Of a stretch of 64,000 bases of DNA, positions 40,705-50,074 are shown in pieces (position 1 is the first letter of the stretch; each line of letters opens with the position of its first letter). The position numbers and the translations under genes are program-made. The DNA is taken from NCBI RefSeq assembly GCF_002968575.1, contig NZ_PVBM01000009.1, positions 1 to 64,000 of the forward strand. Reading direction: 5' to 3'. The notes below the pieces were generated by a model. It was given only the letters and a program-made list of their open reading frames with translations. It was not told the DNA's origin and did no database searches. The DNA is from Neorhizobium huautlense. GTDB taxonomy: Bacteria; Pseudomonadota; Alphaproteobacteria; Rhizobiales; Rhizobiaceae.

Positions 40705-41673
40705 TTATTTGGAAACGGAGAAGAATCGGTTGTTCGTTGAACAATCGCATCCGCAAGCGCAGGCCATGATAGGAGCTTGCTGGCCTTCCTCTGATTCACG
40801 ATTCCCGTGTGATCTAGGACGTGGAGAGGACGCGGGAGCCTTCTCTGAAACAAGCTGTGGTCCTCCTTTATTTATAGCGTGCAACGACGTGAGCATGGCA
40901 TCACCTTGATCGAAATACTGTCTGATCCATGGAACCGGACCGATACCAAAGCGTCGCTTTGAGCCCCAGCGCTCACCCTCTCTCACCATTGTTTCCCACG
41001 GCCGAGGTCTGCCATGAAAGACGATAATCCTGGCCTTGCTTGGCTGCCGGACCTTCGGGAAGAGCAAATTGAGCGGGAAATATTTCGTGCAGCTTCTTTT
41101 GAAGCTCACGCAGAAGCCGGCTGGCCAGTAGCTTCTCCGTCTCACCGTTTGTGTGAGGTAGGTCTGGTCGTTTTTGAATGACTTGATGCGTTCGGCAGTA
41201 TGGGCGGCGAAGTCGCTAAATATGGCTTCGGCCGTTGAAGGGCAAAATCCAAAAACCGAAGATTGTGCTCCGCGATCTGGTCTGAGCCACATGGGAAGCA
41301 GGTTCCAAAGATCCGGATTCCACTCCCGCTGAATGACGAGGTGCCGGCGTTCTCGGACAATGGCAAGGAAGGGAGCGAGAGAGCGTTGGATGATGACGTC
41401 AAGGTCAAGGAACAGCACCGCCTCTGCCGACGGGAAAAGATCTGGCGAAAATACTCCGATTTTTGGCCAACATCCCTTCCTCCAAGCACCCTCTGGAAGA
41501 GCAAGTTCAGGTATGGGCCGCACCGCGATGCCCGACGCAAGACCAAACCCGTCGTCGGTCAGGCAGACAAATTCGAATGGCTCCTCCATGTGCCGTAAGA
41601 CACCGGCATAGAGTGCATTTACGTGCATGGCCGTGAATCCGGCGCCCCATTTCATGCATACGATCGTGATCAA
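40705..41673 (-). CDS. glycosyltransferase-like protein
   Basis: A 322-residue protein from a TTG start (41673) with GGGAG upstream; it begins ITIVCMKWGAGFTAMHVNALYAGV, the usual start of a family of GT8/DUF-type glycosyltransferases. The metal/nucleotide-sugar motif is FLDLDVII (DxD) near residue 95, followed by SSVFGFCPSTAEAIFSDF, FKNDQTYLTQTV and HGRPRPWE. The C-terminal 60 residues are a low-complexity tail ending in a Cys-rich stretch (PIMACACGCDCSTNN), likely a late addition. It would transfer a sugar to an unknown acceptor in the cytoplasm. Confidence 0.7.
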   Translation of the reverse strand: MITIVCMKWGAGFTAMHVNALYAGVLRHMEEPFEFVCLTDDGFGLASGIAVRPIPELALPEGAWRKGCWPKIGVFSPDLFPSAEAVLFLDLDVIIQRSLAPFLAIVRERRHLVIQREWNPDLWNLLPMWLRPDRGAQSSVFGFCPSTAEAIFSDFAAHTAERIKSFKNDQTYLTQTVRRRSYWPAGFCVSFKRSCTKYFPLNLLFPKVRQPSKARIIVFHGRPRPWETMVREGERWGSKRRFGIGPVPWIRQYFDQGDAMLTSLHAINKGGPQLVSEKAPASSPRPRSHGNRESEEGQQAPIMACACGCDCSTNNRFFSVSK

Positions 41674-42093
41674 GGTGTGCGACTCCCGTTAAGTGAGGAG
41701 TTCGGCTTAGGCGGGAATTGGCGAGGTTGGTGCTGCTATTTGTTGCGATCGGTTTCGGTAGATTTCCAATAATTTCAAATCGGTTCGACCTGGCGGTCAT
41801 GAATAGCTGCAGCGCTCTCAGGGCGCTCTACCGGATAGGTCGCCCTTTCCTATTATGAGAGGCACCACTGACGACGGCGTCGACAGATCGCAGGAACGCC
41901 CTGGCTTTCCGCACGGAACCGTCTCGTGCGCCTAACCCTGCGATAGCCACCAGGAACTGTCGAACGAGCGTGGGTTGTTGAAGCGCAACAAATCTTAACG
42001 CGATAAAACGTTGCGATCCTCCAATGTCACTAGGGTGCGGCCCGAATTGCCGGATGTCTTTTATGGCCAAGGCATCAGAAGAGAGGTCGCTTC
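41674..42093. other. intergenic region upstream of the RND operon
   Basis: About 420 bp. It contains the regulator motif at 41985-41999 and otherwise no recognised gene. A minus-strand frame of 80 codons (41828-42070) starts at TTG without a ribosome binding site and overlaps the regulatory motif, so it is not called. Confidence 0.45.
41985..41999 (+). promoter_or_regulatory. candidate regulator box upstream of the RND pump
   Basis: GCAACAAATCTTAAC, 94 bp upstream of the HlyD-type gene. The same 15 bases recur exactly at 46559-46573 before the response regulator, with close variants at 48857 and 48994. The two AAC elements are 10 bp apart, the spacing of OmpR-type tandem half-sites. Confidence 0.6.
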
Positions 42094-43344
42094 ATGACTA
42101 TAAAAGTGTGGTTGAGCAGGTTCTGCTCTCTCTGGCTGCCCGGCAAAGGGGCCATGGTTCTCGCGTTTGGGTTTGCTGTCCTTGGATCAGCTGCATTGGC
42201 ACGGGACAAAGCGCCTGTCACAGTCGCTTTTGCCAAACAGGGCGATATTGTCGAGCGAATATCGGTCGTGGGGTCCCTCGCGGCTCGCGAGGAGGTTATG
42301 GTCCAGCCCCTGGTTGCGGGCCGGGAAATACAGCAGATCCTGGCGGAAGTCGGCCAGACGGTCGAACAGGGTCAACCGCTCGCCGTGTTTGACCAAGCTG
42401 ATGCAATGCTCGCGCTTGACAAAAATGCGGTAGGGGCCTTGCGCGCCAGAGCCGCCGTGGCTGTCGAGAGCGGCAAGATTGAGGTTGCACTTGTTGCCGA
42501 GCGGGAGGCTCGAAAGCAGCTGGACCGGAGCCTGACGCTGCAACCGAAGGGAATTATCGCTGATCAGGTTCTGGATGAACGTCAAAACGCTTACGACCGG
42601 GCCCTTGTGGAGACGGCACTTGCGCGACAGTCACTGGCGCTAGCGCGCGCCGAGGAGCAGTTGATCGCGCAGGAACGAAGGGAGATCGAGCTGACGATCA
42701 GCAGGAGCACCGTGCGCGCGCCAGAATCGGGTCTCGTTCTGGAGCGGAACGCCCGAGTTGGTATTATGACTTCGGATTCGGGAACCCCGCTGTTTCGCCT
42801 TGCCAAGGACGGCAAGATCGAGTTCGTAGCGGAAGTCACGGAAACGAATTTTGTCCGGCTGAGCAAGGGCATGCGCGCGAAAGTAACCGTGCCTGGTCGC
42901 GACGAACCGCTTGGTGGCACGCTGCGATTGAATGCGGCTCAAATAGAACCCAAAACGCGAAGCGGCACGGTTCGGATCGAGCTCGATGGAAGCGAAGGCC
43001 TTATTCCGGGTGTATTTGCACGCGCTGTCATCGATACTTCGACGAGGACGAATGTTTTCCTGCCGGCGACGGCCGTCAGAAGCACGCGCCGTTCCCACAG
43101 TGTCTATGTCGTAAAGGACGATGTCGTTGAAACACGGGCCGTCCAGATTGGCCTGCGGCAGGGCAACTTCGTCGAGATCATCGAGGGTGTCGAGGACGGC
43201 GAAATGGTCGTGCTGAAGGCAGGCGGCTTCCTGAGGGATCAGGATCGAGTGACGCCCGTTGTCGTGTCAGAGGAAGACAGCCTGCGGTCGGAGCCTCCCC
43301 AGACGGCCGCGTTCGACCGTTCCGAAGGGACGGTGCGCCAATGA
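42094..43344 (+). CDS. RND efflux periplasmic adaptor (HlyD/AcrA family)
   Basis: A 416-residue membrane-fusion protein. The N-terminal hydrophobic stretch (MVLAFGFAVLGSAALA) is a signal sequence or anchor. It has the lipoyl half-motif (VMVQPLVAGREIQQILAEVGQTVEQGQPLAVFDQAD), a helical hairpin (about 90-190), the second lipoyl half (STVRAPESGLVLERNARVG) and the beta-barrel/membrane-proximal part (ELDGSEGLIPGVFARAVID). It links the inner-membrane pump to an outer-membrane channel. GAGAGG lies before ATG 42094. Its stop overlaps the pump ATG (43341). No TolC-type channel gene is adjacent. Confidence 0.88.
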   Translation: MTIKVWLSRFCSLWLPGKGAMVLAFGFAVLGSAALARDKAPVTVAFAKQGDIVERISVVGSLAAREEVMVQPLVAGREIQQILAEVGQTVEQGQPLAVFDQADAMLALDKNAVGALRARAAVAVESGKIEVALVAEREARKQLDRSLTLQPKGIIADQVLDERQNAYDRALVETALARQSLALARAEEQLIAQERREIELTISRSTVRAPESGLVLERNARVGIMTSDSGTPLFRLAKDGKIEFVAEVTETNFVRLSKGMRAKVTVPGRDEPLGGTLRLNAAQIEPKTRSGTVRIELDGSEGLIPGVFARAVIDTSTRTNVFLPATAVRSTRRSHSVYVVKDDVVETRAVQIGLRQGNFVEIIEGVEDGEMVVLKAGGFLRDQDRVTPVVVSEEDSLRSEPPQTAAFDRSEGTVRQ

Positions 43345-46300
43345 ACCCGAACGTCTCGGCCTGGGCAATCCGCAATCCGCTGCCATCGGTTCTGCTTTTC
43401 GTCATCCTGATGGTGGCGGGACTCTACAGCTTCTCCCGATTGCCGGTTACCTATTTCCCCGCGGTCATAACTCCGCTGGTCAAGGTCACGATCGAGCAAT
43501 CCGGAGCGAGGCCGAGCGAACTCGAGATTGAAGTGACGCGGCTGGTAGAAAACGCCGTCGCGCCGCTGACCGGTATCAAAAAAATCACCTCGACCATTGG
43601 TCAGGGTCGATCGGTGACCAATGTGGAGTTCGAATTGGGCATGGTTTCGCCTGACCGGGCGGTTGTGGACGTACGAGATGCAGTGGCAAAAATTCGTTCC
43701 GACTTGCCTGCGGCCATCGATGAGCCTGTTGTCGAGCGGGTTGAGGAAGAAGCGCGATCGGTCGTGACATACGCAGTGTCGAGTGCAAATAGGACGGTCG
43801 CCGATCTTTCCTGGTATATAGACGATGTGGTTGCGGGCAACCTGCAGGGCTTGCCAGGTGTCGGACGGATCGAGCGTGTCGGCGGGGCTGATCGGGAAAT
43901 TCGCGTCGAACTCGATCCCGGCCGGCTGCAGGCGCTTTCCCTCTCTGCAAGCGTCGTCAATGAGAGTCTCTCGCAAGGCCAGATTGAGAACTCCGGCGGG
44001 AGGAGCTCTCTCGGCGGTCGCGAGCAGGCCCTGACGACGGTTGCGGCGGCAAACACCGTTACAGAACTTGCCGATCACCGCATTGCGCTTTCTCCCCACG
44101 CCTCTGTCCGGCTGGGAGACCTCGCAAGGGTCGAGGACGGTATGGCGGAAGCGCGTACATTCGCCACGCTCGGGGGAGGCGACGTCGTGGGTTTTTCGGT
44201 TTATCCGTCGCAAGGCGCAAGCGAAATATCAGTTGCGGACCTGGTCTCGAAAGCGCTGGTGGAGATGGGCGCTCGCGACAGCGACGTGCGCTTCAGCCTC
44301 GTCGACGACAACTTCACCTATACGGCAGGCAATTTTACCTCGACCATGAGCACATTGGTGGAGGGTGCCGCGCTTGCTGTTATCGTCGTTTTTCTGTTCC
44401 TGCGCGATTGGCGGGCGACGATTGTCGCCGCGGTAGCGCTTCCGCTCTCCATCATTCCCACTTTCTTTGTTATCGATCTTCTCGGCTTTTCCCTCAACAT
44501 CCTGAGCCTGCTGGCGATCACGCTGGTCACCGGCATACTCGTTGACGACGCGATCGTTGAAATAGAAAATGTCGTGCGCCATCGCGGCATGGGCAAGTCC
44601 GCCTATCGTGCGTCCCTCGACGCGTCCGACGAAATCGGGCTTGCCGTCATTGCCATTTCCGCCACCATCATCGCCGTGTTTGCACCGGTGGGTTTCATGA
44701 AAGGCGAGGTGGGTCTGTATTTCCGCCAATTCGGCCTGACGGTAGCGATCGCCGTGTTCTTCTCGCTGCTGGTTGCGCGGCTGATTACCCCTGTCCTGGC
44801 AGCGTATGTCATGACCGGAACACCTCCGGTGGAGCATAAGAAGAGGACTTTCATTCTGGCATACCAGGACTTGCTGCGGGTGAGCCTGCACTTGCGGTGG
44901 GTGACTGTTGGTCTGGCTGTAGGCTCCTTCGCCCTCGCAATGCTCACCTTTTCGTCGCTGCCGACCGGTTTCCTGCCGGAGGAGGATACCGGACGCCTCA
45001 CCCTCTCGGCCGAACTGCCGCCCGGTTCCACCCTTGATGAGACACGCGCGGTATCGGACGAAATTGCTAACCGCGTCAGTAAGTTTCCCGGAGTAGAAGG
45101 AGTCTTTGCCCGTGCCGGTGCAAGCATCACGGGGTTGGAGGATGTTCGCTTTGCGGTCATTCTCATCGATCTTGTCCACAAGACCAAGCGGGATCACTCC
45201 TCGTTTGCGCTGGAAGCCGAGATCGAAGAAAGGCTGGCCTCCATCCCCGATGTGAAGCTGAGGTTTCTCAACGAGCGTGGTGGCCGTGATCTGTCCTTTG
45301 CGCTGCTGGGAACCGATGCGGCCTTGGCGACCGCCGATGCCATCGTGGCGGAACTGGCAGCCGATCCGGCGTTTGTCGCTCCAGCCATCGATAATGGCGT
45401 CATGCGTCCGGAGCTCAGGATCCAGGTCCAAACGGACAAGGCCGCCACGCTCGGCGTTTCGCCGGATGCGATTGCCCAGACCATCCGCTTGTCCACCGTC
45501 GGCGATGTCGACAGCCAGTTGCCAAGCTTCACCGATGGCGCGCGGCAAATCCCCATTCGCGTGGTTCTTGACCCTAACGGCCGTGACGATCTCTCGACGC
45601 TCGAAATGCTAACCATCGCCGCCGTCGATGGCACTCGTATCCCGCTGTCGTCCGTGGCCGACATCAGCTTCGACGAGACGATCTCAGCCATCGAGCGGCT
45701 CGATCGTGAGCGTCGGATCGAGATCGGCGTGGATATGGCGGATGGGCTGACATCCGGACAGGGGATGGAGCGCCTGCTCCAACTCCCAAGTGTGAAAAAC
45801 CTGCCGGAAGGCGTCCGCCTTCAGGCAACGGGAGACTCCGACACGGAAAGCACTGTTTTCGAGAGCTTTGCGGTGGCGATGGGATCGGGCATCATGCTCG
45901 TTCTTGTCGTGCTGATACTTTTGTTCGGCAGCGTTCTGGCGCCATGGACGATCCTGGCGTCTCTTCCTCTGTCGATTGGCGGTGTCGTCGCGGGGCTGTG
46001 GTTGAGCGGCAGCGCCATATCGCTGCCGGTTGTCATCGGAATGCTGATGCTGATGGGTATCGTCACGAAGAACGCCATCATGCTCCTCGATTTCGCCATC
46101 GAGCGGGAGGCGCACGGCCTTTCGCGGGTCGATGCGATCATCGAGGCCTGTGCCGAGCGCGTTCGCCCCATCGTCATGACGACCCTCGCCATGACCGGCG
46201 GCATGATCCCTTCGGCTCTTGGCGTGGGTGATGGAGGCGAATTTCGGGCGCCAATGGCTATTGCAGTTATCGGCGGGCTGTTGGTCTCAACACTCCTCTC

Positions 46301-46418
46301 GCTGATCGTAATCCCCTCGCTTCATCTCATCGTTTCCGATTTCGGTGATCGGATCGCCAGGATCTTCAAGCCATACCTCCAGTCGGCTGAGACTGAGCGT
46401 ATCCGATCACCGCTATAG
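43341..46418 (+). CDS. RND family multidrug efflux permease
   Basis: A 1025-residue AcrB-type proton-driven pump with the duplicated 12-helix layout. Family motifs: NPLPSVLLFVILMVAGLYSF (TM1), GARPSELEIEVTRLVENAV, LPGVGRIERVGG, VVFLFLRDWRATIVAAVALPLSIIPTFFVI (TM2-3), VTGILVDDAIVEIENVVRH with the Asp pair of the proton path, and the second copy LGSVLAPWTILASLPLSIGGVVAGL..., GIVTKNAIMLLDFAIE. It is translationally coupled to the adaptor. Substrates cannot be read from sequence. Hairpins follow the stop. Confidence 0.9.
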   Translation: MNPNVSAWAIRNPLPSVLLFVILMVAGLYSFSRLPVTYFPAVITPLVKVTIEQSGARPSELEIEVTRLVENAVAPLTGIKKITSTIGQGRSVTNVEFELGMVSPDRAVVDVRDAVAKIRSDLPAAIDEPVVERVEEEARSVVTYAVSSANRTVADLSWYIDDVVAGNLQGLPGVGRIERVGGADREIRVELDPGRLQALSLSASVVNESLSQGQIENSGGRSSLGGREQALTTVAAANTVTELADHRIALSPHASVRLGDLARVEDGMAEARTFATLGGGDVVGFSVYPSQGASEISVADLVSKALVEMGARDSDVRFSLVDDNFTYTAGNFTSTMSTLVEGAALAVIVVFLFLRDWRATIVAAVALPLSIIPTFFVIDLLGFSLNILSLLAITLVTGILVDDAIVEIENVVRHRGMGKSAYRASLDASDEIGLAVIAISATIIAVFAPVGFMKGEVGLYFRQFGLTVAIAVFFSLLVARLITPVLAAYVMTGTPPVEHKKRTFILAYQDLLRVSLHLRWVTVGLAVGSFALAMLTFSSLPTGFLPEEDTGRLTLSAELPPGSTLDETRAVSDEIANRVSKFPGVEGVFARAGASITGLEDVRFAVILIDLVHKTKRDHSSFALEAEIEERLASIPDVKLRFLNERGGRDLSFALLGTDAALATADAIVAELAADPAFVAPAIDNGVMRPELRIQVQTDKAATLGVSPDAIAQTIRLSTVGDVDSQLPSFTDGARQIPIRVVLDPNGRDDLSTLEMLTIAAVDGTRIPLSSVADISFDETISAIERLDRERRIEIGVDMADGLTSGQGMERLLQLPSVKNLPEGVRLQATGDSDTESTVFESFAVAMGSGIMLVLVVLILLFGSVLAPWTILASLPLSIGGVVAGLWLSGSAISLPVVIGMLMLMGIVTKNAIMLLDFAIEREAHGLSRVDAIIEACAERVRPIVMTTLAMTGGMIPSALGVGDGGEFRAPMAIAVIGGLLVSTLLSLIVIPSLHLIVSDFGDRIARIFKPYLQSAETERIRSPL

Positions 46419-46480
46419 CGCCACTGCTGGCGAAGTGGCGCGGTCGCGGAAGGCCGAGGATCTGCTATTCGGCCTTCCGC
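46418..46480 (+). terminator. tandem hairpins after the RND pump
   Basis: GCGCCACT (46418-46425) pairs with AGTGGCGC (46434-46441), and GCGGAAGGCCGA (46446-46457) pairs perfectly with 46469-46480 over an 11-base loop. The second is followed by TCCTGTAG. Together they probably end the pump transcript before the regulator promoter. Confidence 0.55.
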
Positions 46481-46558
46481 TCCTGTAGTCCGGCGAAAAA
46501 CCTCTGGCCTGAGATCCACAACCACCCATATGCTAAGAGGCATCGCTTCGTCCCGGCT

Positions 46559-46573
46559 GCAACAAATCTTAAC
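46559..46573 (+). promoter_or_regulatory. regulator box upstream of the OmpR-type gene
   Basis: GCAACAAATCTTAAC, 59 bp upstream of the response-regulator ATG, identical to 41985-41999. Its position suggests autoregulation of the two-component system. Confidence 0.6.
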
Positions 46574-46632
46574 AAGTCAAAATATCTGGTCTTAAAGCGG
46601 CATGCAGAATTAGCGGATTGGAGCAAGAGACC

Positions 46633-47355
46633 ATGCAGTCAAATTTGGAAAATGCGCGGATTTTGATTGTGGAGGATGATCGCGAAATCGCGAACCTCCT
46701 CGCGCTTACCATGCAGGATAACGGTATGACACCCACCGTTGCCGAAGACGGCGGCGCGATGAAGGCGCTTCTGCGCAACAATCCTTATGATCTCATCATT
46801 CTTGACGTCATGCTGCCGGGCGAGGACGGGTTGAGCATTTGCAGGAAGGTTCGCGCCGAAAAGACAATTCCAATCATCTTGTTAACCGCACTCGGCGAGG
46901 AGGTTGACAGGATCGTAGGATTGGAGGTCGGAGCTGACGATTACGTTACGAAGCCATTCAGCCCCCGAGAGGTTGTTGCGCGGGTTCGAAGCCTATTGAG
47001 GAGAGCTTCGTATGGCTTCATCAAGAACTCTGGCCATCAAAAACTCCGGTTCGATGGTTGGCAGCTGGATCCAATGCGCCGCCAGCTTCATGATCCAAGT
47101 CATGCGCGCGTGGCGTTGACCACGACAGAGCTGGATCTTTTGTTGGCGTTTTGCCGAAATCCCGGCCGTGTCATCACCCGCGAGGAGCTTCTGTCACTGA
47201 CGCATTCCGGTCTGGCGGGTCCAATCGAGCGCAGTATCGATGTCCATATCAGCCGTCTTCGACAGAAAATCGAAGCCAACCCGAGGGAGCCGGCACTGCT
47301 TCAGACCGTAAGGCTTGGGGGATATATGTTCACCGCCAAGGTCGAGCACGTCTAA
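46633..47355 (+). CDS. OmpR family response regulator
   Basis: A 240-residue regulator: receiver domain at 1-120 with acidic pair VEDD, phosphoacceptor Asp58 in LIILDVML and Lys in DDYVTKPFSPREVV; OmpR/PhoB winged helix at about 140-235 (RRQLHDPSHARVALTTTELDLLLAFCRNPGRVITREELLSL, SIDVHISRLRQKIE, LQTVRLGGYMF). ATG 46633 with AAGAG is preferred to TTG 46618. Its gene and that of the kinase converge. It is the likely binder of the 15-bp box found before this gene, the pump, the kinase and OmpV. Confidence 0.9.
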   Translation: MQSNLENARILIVEDDREIANLLALTMQDNGMTPTVAEDGGAMKALLRNNPYDLIILDVMLPGEDGLSICRKVRAEKTIPIILLTALGEEVDRIVGLEVGADDYVTKPFSPREVVARVRSLLRRASYGFIKNSGHQKLRFDGWQLDPMRRQLHDPSHARVALTTTELDLLLAFCRNPGRVITREELLSLTHSGLAGPIERSIDVHISRLRQKIEANPREPALLQTVRLGGYMFTAKVEHV

Positions 47356-47462
47356 CTCGTGCTCATGCTTTGGATTTCCAAGTTCTGATAACGCGACGCT
47401 TGTGTGGGTGTGTGTATGTGCACGAGCGAGGTCCTGCCCCCTTCGCCACAAGTCACAGACCA

Positions 47463-48788
47463 TCACTGCGCAGGCAATATGAGTCTGACGACAAAACCGT
47501 TTGGCCGGCGGTCGAGGAATTCCAGCGCTCCCCCGTGGGCTTGAACGATTTCCGCGACGATCGACAGCCCTAGCCCAAATCCGGAATTCGCATCGTTCCG
47601 TGCGCTATCAATCTTAAAGAAGGGTTCCAGAACGCGCTGCCGTAATGTTTCGGGAATACCCGGGCCATCGTCTATGACGTCAATGGCTATCGTTTCGCTA
47701 CCGGCATATAGATCGACAACGACCTGGCTCGCGAACTTGGTGGCGTTATCGCAGAGATTGGTGACAGCGCGGGTGATGGCGAGCGGCCTGCAGTTGACTA
47801 TCAGCCTGTTCGGCCCCCTATAGGAGATGTCGAAGCCTGTATCGGCGAATTCGCTGCAGATTGTCTGCACAGTGCTGGCAATGTCTATCCGCTCGACATG
47901 CTCCTTGCGGTAGCTGTCACGCAGATAGTCGAGACTTTCACCCAACAACCGGTCGATATGATTTATATCTGACAATAGGGCCTCCCGGAGCGGATCTGCC
48001 GGCAAACGTTCGGCCTTTAGCCGGAGCCTCGTCAGAGGGGTGCGAAGATCGTGACTGATGCCCCGCAACATGCGAGTCCGCGATTCCACCATGATCGCGA
48101 TCCGTTTTCGCATGCTGTTCAGAGCCTTGGCGAGGGCCACGAGTTCAGCGCTGCCGCGTTCCTCGAACACTTCTCCGTCATCTGAAATGTCCGCATTCAT
48201 CGCTGCCACGGATATGCGCCGCAACGGCAGCATAATTGCCCAAACGGCAAAAGCAGAGAAAAGAAGAATGAGGGTAATCAGGGCGACCAGGATATAGGAG
48301 CCGCGCCCCACGAAGTCACTCGTCAGAAAAGGGTCGGATGAGACAGGTGTGAACAACATCGTTGTATCGTCCACTCGCATTGCAACAATGCGGTCCCCGT
48401 TTAGAAAGGTTCTCCATCCGCCTAATGGTGAAATTGCATTGTCGGGAGGGAACAGCCATTCGATGACCGGAGCCCAGAAAGTCCATTCCGGGGACCACGT
48501 TGTAAACTTTTCACTCAAGGACAAAGGCTGCAGCGTGAAATCCCAACCCGCGCGCCGGGCCGCGTCGAGGATGACCTGCCTCTCACCTGGCGCGGCTACC
48601 GCCAAAAGGCCGCTCACGGCCTGGACGTGTTCGGCTATCTCTTCGATATCCAACATCTTGTAATCGTCCCGGACCCAGCGCTCGAGCAAAGGCCCTGCCA
48701 GTACGATGATTATCAACAGGGCGAGTATGGCAAGAGCGGTGATCTGCCCTTGGATAGTCCTCAGGCCCGGTGGGACACGCACTCTCAT
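47463..48788 (-). CDS. sensor histidine kinase (EnvZ/OmpR partner class)
   Basis: A 441-residue inner-membrane kinase: TM1 at about 15-35 (ITALAILALLIIIVLAGPLL), a periplasmic sensor region (about 40-165), TM2 (SYILVALITLILLFSAFAVWAIML), a HAMP-like segment (LRRISVAAMNADISDDGEVF), the HisKA motif GISHDLRTPLTRLRL with the phosphoacceptor His, and HATPase_c boxes N (NLCDNATKFA), G1 (DVIDDGPGIP) and G2 (GFGLGLSIVAEIVQAHGG). It is convergent with its likely partner regulator at 46633. The stimulus is unknown. Confidence 0.88.
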   Translation of the reverse strand: MRVRVPPGLRTIQGQITALAILALLIIIVLAGPLLERWVRDDYKMLDIEEIAEHVQAVSGLLAVAAPGERQVILDAARRAGWDFTLQPLSLSEKFTTWSPEWTFWAPVIEWLFPPDNAISPLGGWRTFLNGDRIVAMRVDDTTMLFTPVSSDPFLTSDFVGRGSYILVALITLILLFSAFAVWAIMLPLRRISVAAMNADISDDGEVFEERGSAELVALAKALNSMRKRIAIMVESRTRMLRGISHDLRTPLTRLRLKAERLPADPLREALLSDINHIDRLLGESLDYLRDSYRKEHVERIDIASTVQTICSEFADTGFDISYRGPNRLIVNCRPLAITRAVTNLCDNATKFASQVVVDLYAGSETIAIDVIDDGPGIPETLRQRVLEPFFKIDSARNDANSGFGLGLSIVAEIVQAHGGALEFLDRRPNGFVVRLILPAQ

Positions 48789-48856
48789 GATCTTCCGTTC
48801 TCAAATCAGGCTGTCTCCATGTAACATGAACCAAGAAATGCCTGGCCATATATGAT

Positions 48857-48871
48857 GTTACATTTTGTTGC
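48857..48871 (-). promoter_or_regulatory. regulator box upstream of the sensor kinase
   Basis: On the minus strand GCAACAAAATGTAAC, 68 bp upstream of the kinase ATG. It keeps GCAACAAA and TAAC with the same spacing as the boxes at 41985 and 46559. Confidence 0.5.
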
Positions 48872-48993
48872 GGCCGGATTGCTATCCCATAGCCAAAGCG
48901 CCTGCTTGAAAACAAGAAGCACCGACACGTTAAGAGCGTCACAGGCTGGCTATGAGTCCTGCCGCAGGGTGGAAGTCGTTCGCGAGCCTGACC

Positions 48994-49008
48994 GTAACAT
49001 ACCTTAAC
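48994..49008 (+). promoter_or_regulatory. regulator box upstream of the OmpV-type gene
   Basis: GTAACATACCTTAAC, 93 bp upstream of the outer-membrane protein start, matches the box at 41985 at 12 of 15 positions, including both AAC elements. It places this gene in the same proposed regulon. Confidence 0.45.
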
Positions 49009-49101
49009 ACAATGACATGTTCGAAGGGTGCCCGATCTGGAAAGAGGAATCCGCATGTCGTCGCGACAGATCCGGCGGCAAAGTAACTCGTTGGAGCCCT
49101 C

Positions 49102-49956
49102 ATGTTTTTCACAAAGCCAGACAGCAGGCGTGTTTCCTTATGGGCTCTTGGGGCCACAATGGGCGTTGTCGGAATTGCGCCGGGCGTGCTTGCCGCCGAC
49201 GCTGCGGCCGAAGAGCAGATACCTGTCCCCCAGGAGGAATTTGATCAAAGGAGGTTCGATCAGAAGCTTCCTGAGCGGCAGTGGAGCCTGATTGTCGGCG
49301 GTGGCGCTCAATACGAGCCGGAATATGAGGGTAGCGGTGACTTGAAGATCAGCCCCATCCCCTTGGTCCTTTTCACGTATGACGACTGGTTGGAGATTGA
49401 TCCTTCAGGCGCCGCCGTCACGCCCTTTCGCTACGGCGGCTTCTCGCTCTCGGGAAAGATTGGCTATGAATCAGGCAGGGACGACGGTGATGATGATCGG
49501 CTTCGAGGCCTGGGCGACATCGATTTCGCGGCAACAGTCGGTGTCAAAGCGGCATATGAACTAGGTCCCGTTGAATTCTACGCCGAGATGGAGCAAACGA
49601 TCGAGGGCAGCGAGAGCCTTATCGGTACGTTCGGCATCGGCTATTCCCAGCCTGTGACGGAAAAACTCATTCTCGGCGCCAAGGCCGAGGCGATTGTCGC
49701 CAACGATAAACACATGGAAGCCTATTTTGGTGTGAATGCCGCCCAGTCGGCAGCCTCCGGCTTGCCCGAATACAAGGCAAAAGCGGGCCTGAAACGCGTC
49801 GATGTTTCCGCTTCGGCCACCTATCTTCTCGATGAGCATTGGCTTGTGCGGGGGCAGGCCGAACTCGGGATATTGACCGGAGACGCGGCTGACAGCCCAA
49901 TCGTGGAGAAGCCATTGCAGCCCTCCGTTTCTCTTTTTGTGGGATACAAATTCTGA
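49102..49956 (+). CDS. MipA/OmpV family outer-membrane protein
   Basis: A 284-residue precursor. The signal peptide (RRVSLWALGATMGVVGIAPGVLA, cut near ADAAA) targets it to the periplasm. The mature protein has MipA/OmpV features: WSLIVGGGAQYEPEYEGSGDLKISPIPLVLFTYDDWLEI, FSLSGKIGYESGRDD, alternating beta strands and the C-terminal aromatic FVGYKF, typical of BamA-inserted barrels. Related proteins are outer-membrane channels or MltA-interacting scaffolds; some are induced by two-component systems together with efflux pumps. GGAG precedes ATG 49102. Confidence 0.85.
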   Translation: MFFTKPDSRRVSLWALGATMGVVGIAPGVLAADAAAEEQIPVPQEEFDQRRFDQKLPERQWSLIVGGGAQYEPEYEGSGDLKISPIPLVLFTYDDWLEIDPSGAAVTPFRYGGFSLSGKIGYESGRDDGDDDRLRGLGDIDFAATVGVKAAYELGPVEFYAEMEQTIEGSESLIGTFGIGYSQPVTEKLILGAKAEAIVANDKHMEAYFGVNAAQSAASGLPEYKAKAGLKRVDVSASATYLLDEHWLVRGQAELGILTGDAADSPIVEKPLQPSVSLFVGYKF

Positions 49957-50074
49957 TGCTTCTTGAGGTCGCGACAAGCTAACGGACCGCATCATCATTT
50001 ATGAAGATCGGGAACCTTGGGAGGAGAAGCCTGTTTGCTTCGCCACATACGCGTGGGCAGCAAGGACCATCTGG

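Noticed and set aside
41828-42070. Minus-strand open frame of 80 codons upstream of the RND operon
   Set aside because: TTG start without ribosome binding site, and it overlaps the regulatory box; no family resemblance.
44229-45548. Minus-strand open frame of 439 codons within the RND pump gene
   Set aside because: Shadow frame of acrB-like coding sequence; no recognisable domain.
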